Made by a program: the position numbers and the translations under genes. Below, piece after piece: positions 46,247 through 54,701 of a stretch of 64,000 bases of DNA; positions within the stretch are counted from its first letter, which is position 1, and every line of letters begins with the position of its first letter. The DNA is from JAJYIW01 sp963781665. Lineage in GTDB: Bacteria > Chloroflexota > Anaerolineae > Anaerolineales > Anaerolineaceae. Under the pieces are notes generated by a model. It was not told the origin of the DNA, ran no database searches, and was given only the letters and a program-made list of their open reading frames with translations. The DNA is taken from assembly GCA_963781665.1 (NCBI GenBank), contig CAWAGA010000002.1, positions 4,960,001 to 5,024,000 on the forward strand, read 5' to 3'.

Positions 46247-47382
46247 GCACGCCGCAAGAGATCTCCGCCCGCTTCGGTCACTTCGCTCCCTACACTCCAA
46301 TCGAGCCATTCGAGGTATTATCCGCCCGCCTGGGACGCCCTAGCGCCGAAATCATCAAGCTGGATGCCAACGAAAACCCTTACGGCCCATCTCCCCTGGC
46401 AAGGGAGGCTCTAGCCGGACTCGCATATCCGCATATTTACCCCGACCCTGAAAGCCGGATTTTACGAGCCGCGCTGGCAGATTTCACCGGAATTCCTGAA
46501 CAAAATCTGATGGCCGGTTCGGGAGCAGACGAACTGATCGACCTCATTTTGCGGGTGATGCTCAAACCGGGCGACGCAGTAATTAACTGCCCACCAACTT
46601 TCGGCATGTACAGTTTCGATACCGGCGTCAACGGTGGAAAGCTGATCGAAATTCCCAGGCTGGCAGATTTCTCGCTCGATATCCCCGCAATCCAAAAAGC
46701 AACCGAACGCTACCATCCTGAGGTGATTTTCGTAACCGCCCCCAATAACCCGGATGGGCGTTTTCCGACCAGGCCTGAAATAGATGCGCTCCTGGACCTA
46801 CCGGCATTGGTCGTCATTGACGAGGCTTACATTGAATTTTGCGATCAAGGCGGGCGACTGGGAGAAAAGATGACCCACCTGGCACAAACTGTCCAGCGTG
46901 AAAACCTGGTCGTGCTGCGAACTTTCAGCAAATGGGCTGGACTGGCAGGATTACGTGTTGGCTACGGGGCTTTTCCAGACTGGATCATGCCGGTCCTGTG
47001 GAAGGTCAAGCAGCCTTATAACGTCAATGTGGCGGCAAGTGTCGCAGCGGTAGCCTCACTGGCGGACCTGGATTACCTGGCTGAAAACGTTGCCCAACTC
47101 AGGCGCGAGCGGAATAACCTGATGTCCGACCTTGAGGAAATTCCTTATCTGCAGCCTTATCCATCCCAGGCCAATTTCATTCTGTGCCGGGTTCTAGAAC
47201 CACTTTCGGCTGCTAAATTGAAATCAGCATTGATGGAACAAGGAATCCTCATCCGCTACTATCATACCCCCTTGCTTCAAGATTACATCCGCATCAGCGC
47301 CGGCAAGCCCGAACACCACACAGTTTTGCTTTCGGCCTTGAAAGAGCTGAAAAGGCAGCCACAAGCTGCATTGAAAGAATAA
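46243..47382 (+). CDS. hisC: Histidinol-phosphate aminotransferase HisC
   Basis: 379-aa PLP aminotransferase, fold type I. It has KLDANENPYGPSP at the N-terminus, VTAPNNPDGRFP, VVIDEAYIEF and the PLP lysine in RTFSKWAGLAGLRVGYG. It transfers an amino group from glutamate to imidazole acetol phosphate, the product of the HisB domain encoded next. The 32-bp gap to the following gene contains AAGGA. Confidence 0.95.
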   Translation: MSTPQEISARFGHFAPYTPIEPFEVLSARLGRPSAEIIKLDANENPYGPSPLAREALAGLAYPHIYPDPESRILRAALADFTGIPEQNLMAGSGADELIDLILRVMLKPGDAVINCPPTFGMYSFDTGVNGGKLIEIPRLADFSLDIPAIQKATERYHPEVIFVTAPNNPDGRFPTRPEIDALLDLPALVVIDEAYIEFCDQGGRLGEKMTHLAQTVQRENLVVLRTFSKWAGLAGLRVGYGAFPDWIMPVLWKVKQPYNVNVAASVAAVASLADLDYLAENVAQLRRERNNLMSDLEEIPYLQPYPSQANFILCRVLEPLSAAKLKSALMEQGILIRYYHTPLLQDYIRISAGKPEHHTVLLSALKELKRQPQAALKE

Positions 47383-47414
47383 ATGGTAGAACCGTTTTTC
47401 AAGAAGGACATACG

Positions 47415-48611
47415 ATGACCATGAAAATCGCATTCATTGTTTATGATGGAATGACCTTGCTAGATTTCGTCGGCGTTTATGATCCCCTGACCCGGTTGAA
47501 AAGTATGGGTTTCATTCCTGACCTGAGCTGGGATATCTGCGCTTTTTCGACACCGGTCAAAGACTCTCAAGGATTGGCACTGACTCCAGACCGGGTTGGG
47601 GAGTCTCTCGAAGGATACGATCTGGTCGTCGTTCCCGGAGGGCCTGGCGGCCGCGCCCTCACCCAACCCGGGCCATTTGTTGATTGGTTAAGATCCGCGG
47701 CAAAAGTGCCTGAGTTGGCTTCGGTCTGTACAGGGGCTCTGCTGCTGGGCGCCGCTGGGTTTCTGGAAGGAAAAACTGCAGCGACCCACCCGAATGCCAG
47801 GCAAGAGCTTGAACGATTGGGCGTAACCGTGCTGAATACCCGCCTGGTCGAAGATGGATGCATTATTTCGTCCGCCGGCGTTACAGCTGGGCTCGATTTG
47901 GGTCTTTATCTCTGCCGAAAACTGGCCGGCGAGCAAGCAGCTGAAAAAATCAGGCGTCAGATGGATTACCCCTGGCCGGTAGCAAGCCCAATCCAACCTG
48001 GTGCAGCCCAGGCGGCCGCTCCCAGGGTAAGCCACATCAGCCGGGGAACAGCTGAAACGAGTGTTGAAATATCGCTCAATCTCGACGGCACAGGTCAGCA
48101 CCGAATCGATACCGGTTTGCCTTTTCTGGACCATATGCTCACCCAGGTTTCGGTCCACGGGCTTTTCGATTTGGAGGTCTCTGCTCAAGGTGATTTGCAG
48201 GTCGATCCACATCACACTGTCGAAGACGTAGCCCTGGCATTAGGACAGGCATTTTCAGAATCGCTGGGCAACCGGGCAGGCACCGTGCGGATGGCTGCGG
48301 CAGAGTGCCCCATGGATGAAAGCCTGGCGAAGGTCGTCATCGATTTTTCTGGGCGACCTTACACCATTTTTGCAGGAACATGGCATAACCCCGAAACTGG
48401 TGGGATCCCGGCTTCGCTATTTCCTCATTTCCTGGAAAGCTTCGCCAACCAGTGCCGCTGTAATCTACACGCAAGCCTGCTTTACGGCCGCGACGACCAC
48501 CACCAGGTCGAGGCGTTGTTCAAGGCTTTTGGGCGAGCACTCTCCAGCGCCAGCCGGATCGACCCTCGCCGGACCGGAACCCTCCCTTCCAGCAAAGGCA
48601 TATTATTCTAA
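47415..48611 (+). CDS. hisB: Fusion of DJ-1/PfpI domain with imidazoleglycerol-phosphate dehydratase HisB
   Basis: 398 aa in one uninterrupted frame. Residues 1 to about 192 are a DJ-1/PfpI domain: KIAFIVYDGMTLLDF, VVVPGGPGG, and nucleophile elbow ASVCTGALLLGAAG followed by ATHP, closest by eye to isonitrile hydratase/ThiJ proteins. After an Ala/Pro-rich linker, residues about 200-398 are a complete HisB: TGLPFLDHMLTQVSVHG, DPHHTVEDVALALG, CPMDESLAKVVIDFSGRP, GRDDHHQVEALFKAFGRAL. I find no start codon near the HisB boundary, so separate translation looks unlikely. AAGGA precedes ATG 47415. What the DJ-1 domain does here is unknown. Confidence 0.92.
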   Translation: MTMKIAFIVYDGMTLLDFVGVYDPLTRLKSMGFIPDLSWDICAFSTPVKDSQGLALTPDRVGESLEGYDLVVVPGGPGGRALTQPGPFVDWLRSAAKVPELASVCTGALLLGAAGFLEGKTAATHPNARQELERLGVTVLNTRLVEDGCIISSAGVTAGLDLGLYLCRKLAGEQAAEKIRRQMDYPWPVASPIQPGAAQAAAPRVSHISRGTAETSVEISLNLDGTGQHRIDTGLPFLDHMLTQVSVHGLFDLEVSAQGDLQVDPHHTVEDVALALGQAFSESLGNRAGTVRMAAAECPMDESLAKVVIDFSGRPYTIFAGTWHNPETGGIPASLFPHFLESFANQCRCNLHASLLYGRDDHHQVEALFKAFGRALSSASRIDPRRTGTLPSSKGILF

Positions 48612-48625
48612 GGCTCCAGATATTG

Positions 48626-49252
48626 ATGGCATCTAACCGTACTGCAGTATTGATCGACGCCGGAACCGGCAATTTGCATTCCGTTTACCATGCATTGATC
48701 AGCCAGGGATTTGATATTAAAGTCAGCGACAACCCGGCTGACCTTTCAAAACCGGGACGGGTGATATTACCCGGGGTAGGATCCTTTGCAAGATTTGTGG
48801 AAGGCCTGCGCCAACGAAACCTTGAGGAAACGTTGCGAACAGCCATCGACCGGGGCGACCCTTTCCTCGGAATATGCGTTGGCATGCAAGCTTTATTCGA
48901 GACCAGTGTGGAGATGGGAGAGCATCCAGGCTTGGGCTTGCTCCCTGGAAAAGTACGCCGCTTTGAAAGCCGGAGCGGTTACAAAATTCCTCACACCGGT
49001 TGGAACCAGCTGTGGCAGATCGACGCTCACATGTCGCCTTTGATGGAAGGAATTGGAAGCGGAAATTATGCTTATTTCAACCATTCCTATTACTGCCAAC
49101 CTGGTCTCAGCGAAGACACGGTCGCTATTACAGATTACTGCATCGAATTCACTTCGGTCGTACAGCGCGCCAATCTTTTCGGCGTGCAGTTCCACCCCGA
49201 GAAAAGCCAGCAGACCGGGCTTAAACTATTGCAGAACTTCATGAGGCTGTGA
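48626..49252 (+). CDS. hisH: Imidazole glycerol phosphate synthase glutaminase subunit HisH
   Basis: 208 aa, class I glutamine amidotransferase that supplies ammonia to HisF. Nucleophile motif GICVGMQALFE; the catalytic His-Glu is in GVQFHPEKSQ; DAGTGNLHSV at the N-terminus is typical. The start at 48626 is preferred to a TTG one codon earlier. Its stop overlaps the hisA ATG (TGATG). Confidence 0.95.
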   Translation: MASNRTAVLIDAGTGNLHSVYHALISQGFDIKVSDNPADLSKPGRVILPGVGSFARFVEGLRQRNLEETLRTAIDRGDPFLGICVGMQALFETSVEMGEHPGLGLLPGKVRRFESRSGYKIPHTGWNQLWQIDAHMSPLMEGIGSGNYAYFNHSYYCQPGLSEDTVAITDYCIEFTSVVQRANLFGVQFHPEKSQQTGLKLLQNFMRL

Positions 49253-49995
49253 TGAGCGCGTTTACCGTATTCCCGGCAATAGATCTGCGCCACGGCCAGG
49301 TCGTCCGCTTGCAAGAGGGCGATCCAAACCAACAGAAAACGTACTCTTCCGACCCAAAAGCTGTGGCCGAAAGATGGCTGCAGGCAGGAAGCCGCTGGCT
49401 GCACGTCGTCAACCTCGATGGCGCTTTCTCCGAAGCAAAACAGGCTAACCAGGAAGCAGTAGAAGCCATCGCTTCGATCGCCAGCGATTACCAGGCTAGC
49501 ATCCAATATGGGGGAGGGTTGCGTACGCTCCAGGCAATCGAAGCTCTGCTCGCCAGCGGAGTGGTGCAGCGGGTGATACTCGGCACTCTGGCGCTGGAAC
49601 AACCTGAATTAATCGGGGAGCTGGTCCGCGATTATGGCCCAGAACGGATTGGTGCCAGCCTGGATGGTCGGGGTGGCCTGGTGCAGGTACACGGTTGGCA
49701 AACTTCGTCTCAGACTTCGGTCGTGACGCAAGCCGCCCGGCTCGAGCAAGCCGGGTTAGAGTGGCTGGTGTTCACCGATATCAGCCGGGATGGAATGCAG
49801 ACCGGATTGAACCTGGCAGATACCATCAACCTGGCCCATTCCACCCATTTGAAGGTCATCGCTTCCGGAGGAGTTCGCAACCTGGCTGACATCCTGGCAG
49901 CGCGCGAAGCCGACCTGGCAGGGGCGATCGCCGGGAAAGCGCTGTATGAAGGCGCTATCGATCCCAAGGAGTTGTTCGAACAAAATGTTAGCTAA
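49252..49995 (+). CDS. hisA: ProFAR isomerase HisA
   Basis: 247 aa, (beta/alpha)8 barrel that isomerises ProFAR to PRFAR. It has VFPAIDLRHGQVVRLQEGD, YGGGLRT, the second-half phosphate loop VIASGGVRN and a catalytic Asp in VFTDISRDGMQ. It overlaps hisF by 11 bp, so HisA and HisF are probably made in step. Confidence 0.95.
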   Translation: MSAFTVFPAIDLRHGQVVRLQEGDPNQQKTYSSDPKAVAERWLQAGSRWLHVVNLDGAFSEAKQANQEAVEAIASIASDYQASIQYGGGLRTLQAIEALLASGVVQRVILGTLALEQPELIGELVRDYGPERIGASLDGRGGLVQVHGWQTSSQTSVVTQAARLEQAGLEWLVFTDISRDGMQTGLNLADTINLAHSTHLKVIASGGVRNLADILAAREADLAGAIAGKALYEGAIDPKELFEQNVS

Positions 49996-50797
49996 ACGTA
50001 TCATCCCTTGCCTGGACATAGCCAATGGCCGGGTTGTCAAAGGCATCCATTTTTTAAACTTGCGTGATGCCGGGGACCCGGTCGAACAGGCCCGTCTGTA
50101 CGATGCTGCCGGAGCGGACGAGCTGGTGTTCCTGGATATCTCGGCAACGCCCGAAGGACGCTCAATTGTAATCGATACCGTCCGGCGAGTTGCAGACCAG
50201 GTATTCATGCCCCTGGCGGTTGGAGGCGGCATTCGCACGGTCGAGGATATGCGCCGCTTACTGCTGGCCGGAGCCGATAAAGTCAGCGTCAACTCTTCAG
50301 CTGTTCGCCATCCCGAGATCATTTCGGCAGGCGCGGATAGGTTCGGCAGCCAATGCATCGTCCTGGCGATTGACGCTCGCCGGTCACCGGTAACGAAAGA
50401 AGCAGGCGCAGTAGATACCCGATGGGAAGTCTTCGTGGATGGCGGGAGAACCCCGACCGGTATGGATGCGATCGAATGGGCACAAGAAGGTGTATCAAGA
50501 GGAGCCGGCGAGATACTGCTAACCAGCATGGACGCCGACGGCACCCTGGCAGGCTATGATATCGAACTCACCCGCAAGGTGGTTGAAGCCGTCTCAGTAC
50601 CGGTTATCGCCTCGGGCGGAGCCGGAAAGTTGGAGCATTTCGCCGAAGTTCTGAAAGAAGCCGGAGCGGATGCCGCTCTGGCGGCTTCATTATTCCACGA
50701 TGGCATCCTATCTATTCCAAACTTGAAAGCTTATCTTGCAGGTTGCAACATCCCCATCAGGCCGGCATTAAGGCAGGAAGATTATCATGACCGCTAA
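49985..50797 (+). CDS. hisF: Imidazole glycerol phosphate synthase cyclase subunit HisF
   Basis: 270 aa barrel partner of HisH; it makes IGP and AICAR from PRFAR. MLAKRIIPCLDIANGRVVKG carries the catalytic Asp, LAVGGGIRTVED the first phosphate loop, and TSMDADGT the second catalytic Asp. The start at 49985 gives the usual N-terminus; an earlier GTG would only extend into hisA. It overlaps hisI by 11 bp. Confidence 0.95.
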   Translation: MLAKRIIPCLDIANGRVVKGIHFLNLRDAGDPVEQARLYDAAGADELVFLDISATPEGRSIVIDTVRRVADQVFMPLAVGGGIRTVEDMRRLLLAGADKVSVNSSAVRHPEIISAGADRFGSQCIVLAIDARRSPVTKEAGAVDTRWEVFVDGGRTPTGMDAIEWAQEGVSRGAGEILLTSMDADGTLAGYDIELTRKVVEAVSVPVIASGGAGKLEHFAEVLKEAGADAALAASLFHDGILSIPNLKAYLAGCNIPIRPALRQEDYHDR

Positions 50798-51110
50798 ATT
50801 GGAACCCCATTATGACCAGGCTGGATTGGTCGCGGCTATCGTCCAGGATGCAGCCACAAACCAGGTGCTCATGTTGGCATATATGAATGAAGAAGCTTAT
50901 CACCTGACGCTGGAACGGGGAGAGACCTATTTCTGGTCGCGCAGCCGTGGAAAGCTCTGGCATAAAGGTGAGACTTCTGGTAATATCCAATATATCGTCG
51001 ATATCAGCATTGATTGCGACCTCGACGCGTTATTGATCCGGGTAAATCCAGCAGGGCCTGCCTGCCATACCGGGAATATTACCTGTTTTTACCGGTCAAT
51101 TTCTAACTGA
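50787..51110 (+). CDS. hisI: Phosphoribosyl-AMP cyclohydrolase HisI
   Basis: 107 aa, stand-alone cyclohydrolase. MLAYMNEEAYHLTLERGETYFWSRSRGKLWHKGE (given as the family block in parts) is diagnostic; zinc/magnesium ligands are SIDCDLDALLI and PACHTGNITCF. It is separate from HisE here, unlike the fused enterobacterial enzyme. Confidence 0.94.
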   Translation: MTAKLEPHYDQAGLVAAIVQDAATNQVLMLAYMNEEAYHLTLERGETYFWSRSRGKLWHKGETSGNIQYIVDISIDCDLDALLIRVNPAGPACHTGNITCFYRSISN

Positions 51111-51128
51111 ACTGCGAGATCTAGTGAT

Positions 51129-51449
51129 ATGAACCTTGATGACTTATACAAAATTATCTGTGACCGGCGCGATCATCCCTCTGCCAGGTCTTACACGACC
51201 AGTCTGTTCACCCAGGGTGAAGATGAAATCATTAAAAAGGTGGGAGAAGAAGCCATCGAAATCATATTGGCTGCCAAAGGGCAAACAAACCAGCGGTTAA
51301 CCGAAGAGGTAGCTGACCTGGCTTACCACTTACTCGTGCTTCTGGCGGCAAAGGGTGTAAAACCAGAAGATATCAGAGTTGAATTGGAAAAGCGCCACCA
51401 ACAGAAAATATCCCCAGGGACAGGCTCGATCGACCGCAATGTCCTTTAA
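51129..51449 (+). CDS. hisE: Phosphoribosyl-ATP pyrophosphatase HisE
   Basis: 106 aa, all-alpha MazG-like fold; it hydrolyses phosphoribosyl-ATP. Metal-binding motifs are KKVGEEAIEIILAAKG and EEVADLAYHLLVLL. Last gene of the his operon. The next ORF, an ABC ATPase, starts inside its 3' end by 11 bp, so the exporter genes may be co-transcribed with histidine synthesis. Confidence 0.94.
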   Translation: MNLDDLYKIICDRRDHPSARSYTTSLFTQGEDEIIKKVGEEAIEIILAAKGQTNQRLTEEVADLAYHLLVLLAAKGVKPEDIRVELEKRHQQKISPGTGSIDRNVL

Positions 51450-52143
51450 TCAGGACCGCAGCCATGTTTTCCTCAGCCTGGAAAACATCACCAAACATTA
51501 TTCTGAAGGCGACCGCATCCGAGATGTGCTGAGAAACGTCACTATCGAGATATGCCAGGGAGAGCTTGTTTCAATCTTAGGGAAGAGCGGCAGTGGAAAA
51601 ACAACTTTATTAAACCTGATCAGCGGGATCGATCTACCAGATGCCGGGATCATCCGAATGAATGGAACCGATCTGACGGCGATGGATGACCGCCGCCGGA
51701 CGTTGTTCAGACGCCAGAACATAGGCTTTGTCTTTCAATTCTTCAACCTGATTTCAACCCTGACAGTCTGGGAAAACATCACCTTACCGCTCGAGCTGAA
51801 CCAGCGCCTCGATCAACATGGAAAACAGAAGGCGAAGGAACTGCTCGAACTGGTCGGCCTGGACGGGCGAGCCAGAGCCTATCCGGACCGGTTGTCCGGT
51901 GGCGAACAGCAAAGGGTGGCGATCGCCCGCGCCCTGGTGCATGACCCGGCTCTGCTGCTTGCCGACGAACCCACCGGAAACCTCGACGAGGAGACCGGTA
52001 AGCAGGTAATGGCGCTGCTCGACCGGTTGACGCGCCAGGCCGGTAAGAACCTGATCCTCGTCACCCACAACCCGGATGCAGCGGAATCCAGCGACCGGGT
52101 TTTTTATTTGCGAGAAGGGAAACTGCTCGGAAAGCCGGCATGA
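51439..52143 (+). CDS. ABC transporter ATP-binding protein, LolD/MacB/AttE type
   Basis: 234 aa. Walker A is GKSGSGKTT, Q-loop FQFFNLISTLTVWEN, signature LSGGEQQRVAIARAL, Walker B ALLLADEPTGNLD, switch THNPD. This subfamily powers FtsX-type permeases that move lipoproteins, lipids or peptides out of the inner membrane or act as mechanotransmitters. ATG 51439 overlaps hisE. It overlaps the permease start by 4 bp. Confidence 0.95.
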   Translation: MSFNQDRSHVFLSLENITKHYSEGDRIRDVLRNVTIEICQGELVSILGKSGSGKTTLLNLISGIDLPDAGIIRMNGTDLTAMDDRRRTLFRRQNIGFVFQFFNLISTLTVWENITLPLELNQRLDQHGKQKAKELLELVGLDGRARAYPDRLSGGEQQRVAIARALVHDPALLLADEPTGNLDEETGKQVMALLDRLTRQAGKNLILVTHNPDAAESSDRVFYLREGKLLGKPA

Positions 52144-54701
52144 AATTTCCGGTTAGGCTTCTCGCCAGGATTGGCACGAAATACCTGCTCAGGCATGCCT
52201 GGCAAAGCATATTAATGGTTATTGGCATTACCCTTGGAGTTGCGATAGTCGTTGCGATTGACCTGGCCAATGCAAACGCCAACCAGGCCTTCAAGTTGAG
52301 CGCTGAAACGGTCGCAGGACGCGCTACCGACGTGATTGTGGGAGGACCGCAAGGCATCGACCAAAGGGTATATGTCGACCTGCGGCGCAATACCGACCTG
52401 GTTGATATCGCTCCAATCATCGACGAAACCATCTCTTCACCTAACCTGGGGGATTTACCGTTTCGCTTGCTTGGAATCGATCCATTTGCTGAAGCACCGT
52501 TCAATGATTACTTTGCTTCCGGAGCGGGGGTTCCACCCGCTCAGCTCACAGCTTCTTAACGCAAACCGGGGGCGATCTTCCTTTCATCCAGCGTCGCAGC
52601 CCGGTTCCGCCTGGAAGTCGGCGACCCGCTGATGCTCGAGATCGGCGGAAACCAAAAAAACGCTTTCGTAGCCGGAATCATCACCCCTGGCAGCAATCTG
52701 GACAAGCTGACCCTCGATGGGGTTATTTTGGCGGATATCGCTACCGCTCAAGATCTCACCAACAGAGAAGGCTGGCTGGATCGGATCGACCTGATCCTCC
52801 CGCCGGGGAACGAGGTCATCAGACAGCAGATCACTTCCGCCTTGCCTCCTGGCGATCATCTGGAAGCAGCCGGTACCAGCCAGGATGGCCTGGCGCAGTT
52901 GACTTCAGCATTTCAGGTAAACCTGACCGCTCTAAGCTTGCTGGCATTGGTGGTTGGATTGTTCCTGATCTATAACACGATGACCTTTTCGGTCGTGCAG
53001 CGCAGGGGATTGTTAGGTACGCTGCGCAGTCTGGGGATGACCCGCCGGGAAATCTTTGCGCTCGTATTGGGGGAGGCTGTCATCGCCGGAATCTGCGGCG
53101 CGCTGTTAGGCGTCCTCCTGGGGATTTGGATGAGCCAATTCACGATCAAGATGGTCCTTCAAACTGTCAACGACTTGTATTTCACAACCACGGTGCGCCA
53201 GGTGACCATCTCTACAGCCAGCCTGGTGAAAGGCGGGCTAGCGGGATTGGTTGCGACCATTCTCACTGTGATCCCTCCTGCGTACGAAGCCTCGACCGTC
53301 CCACCCAGGGTTGCCATGACCCGCTCATCCCTGGAAAGCAGCGCCCACAAGACCGCCTACAAGGCAGCCTGGACTGGTCTTTTCCTGATCGTTGGCGGAG
53401 GTCTTTCCTTCTTGCTGCCTTTGCACGATCTGGTTTCAGGATTTAGCGCAACCCTGGCCGTGGTGCTTGGCTTTGCCCTTTTTGCGGCGCTTGGTTTGAA
53501 AGCTTTTGCTTGGTTGGTCAACCCTGCCACACACCGGTTATTTGGAATTTCAGGAAGGATGGCCCCACGCAACGTGGTAAGCTCACTTAGTCGAACGTCT
53601 GTAGCAGTCGCCGCATTGATGGTTGCTGTTTCGGTGATCATCGGTGTTAGCTTGATGGTAGGCAGCTTCAGGAATACTGTCGTCGTCTGGCTTGCCCAGA
53701 CCTTGCAAAATGACATTTATATCTCCGCCCCTTCTTTCACCGGCACCTCTCCGGTAAATTCGATCGATCCCAGGATACTGACGCGCTTAACAAGCTTTCC
53801 TGGAGTTTCGCAAGTCAATTTGCTAAGGACAACCGAAATCAATTCGCCGGGTGGCACGATTAGAGTGGCAGCAACAAACGATACTCTCCTCGGCCAGGAA
53901 CGTTCCTTTTATTCACTGAACATCCCTAAAGCCCAGGTCTGGCATGCTTTGCAATCCGGGTCGGTGATTATCTCTCAGCCGCTTGCCTACCGCCTGAATC
54001 TTTCGCGCCAATCCCACTCTATCGATCTTTACACCCCGCAAGGCCTGAAATCATTTTCTATTGCCGGCATTTACTACGATTATTCATCCAGCGCAGGTAT
54101 TATCACCATGTCTCTCGAAGTTTACCGGCGAATATGGGACGACAACCTGGTCACTGCGGTAGGTCTGCAGCTTTTACCAGGCGTGGACGTCAGCCAGGAG
54201 ACAAGCCTGCTCCAGGGTGCCCTGACGCCCATTCAACAGCTTCAGGTACGCCCCACCTCTGTGTTACGCCAGGACGCCCTGGCTGTGTTTGACCGGACCT
54301 TTGCTATCACCGCGGCCCTGCAGCTGCTCGCAACTGTTGTGGCCTTTGCGGGCGTGTTAAGCGCATTGATGCTGCTTCAGATCGAAAGGCAGCGCGAATT
54401 TGGCATCTTGCGCGCCATCGGCTTGACGGTGCGCCAATTATTTGGAATGGAAATGCTCGAAACCGGGTTGATGGGTGCTGCGGCAGGTTTGTTGGCAATG
54501 CCAACCGGATTTGCGCTCTCGCTGATCCTCATTTACATCATCAACCGGCGGTCCTTCGGTTGGACGATCCAGATGGTCATTACTCCCGGTCCGTTTGGGC
54601 AAGCCCTGGCTGTCGCCCTGGCAGCAGCCCTTCTGGCGGGGATCTATCCTGCTTTCCGCTTGGGACGTCTCATGGCAGCAGAGGCGATTCGCTATGAATA
54701 A
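52140..54701 (+). CDS. FtsX/MacB-type ABC permease, compensating frameshifts
   Basis: About 853 aa. An N-terminal helix plus periplasmic MacB-like domain precedes FtsX modules with about ten helices in total. The frame hits TAA at 52557, but a single missing T near 52553 and an extra G in the G5 run 52568-52572 restore it to TAFLTQTGAIFLSSSVAARF, in the original frame afterwards. The two-module size fits AttF plus AttG in one protein. The substrate is unknown. It overlaps the downstream lipocalin-like gene by 8 bp. Confidence 0.88.

Noticed and set aside
48000..48030. Separate start for HisB after the DJ-1 domain
   Set aside because: No ATG, GTG or TTG with a ribosome site occurs in frame near the HisB N-terminus.
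47688..48215. 175-codon ORF opposite the PfpI-HisB gene
   Set aside because: Shadow of the fusion gene, whose plus-strand reading is strongly supported.
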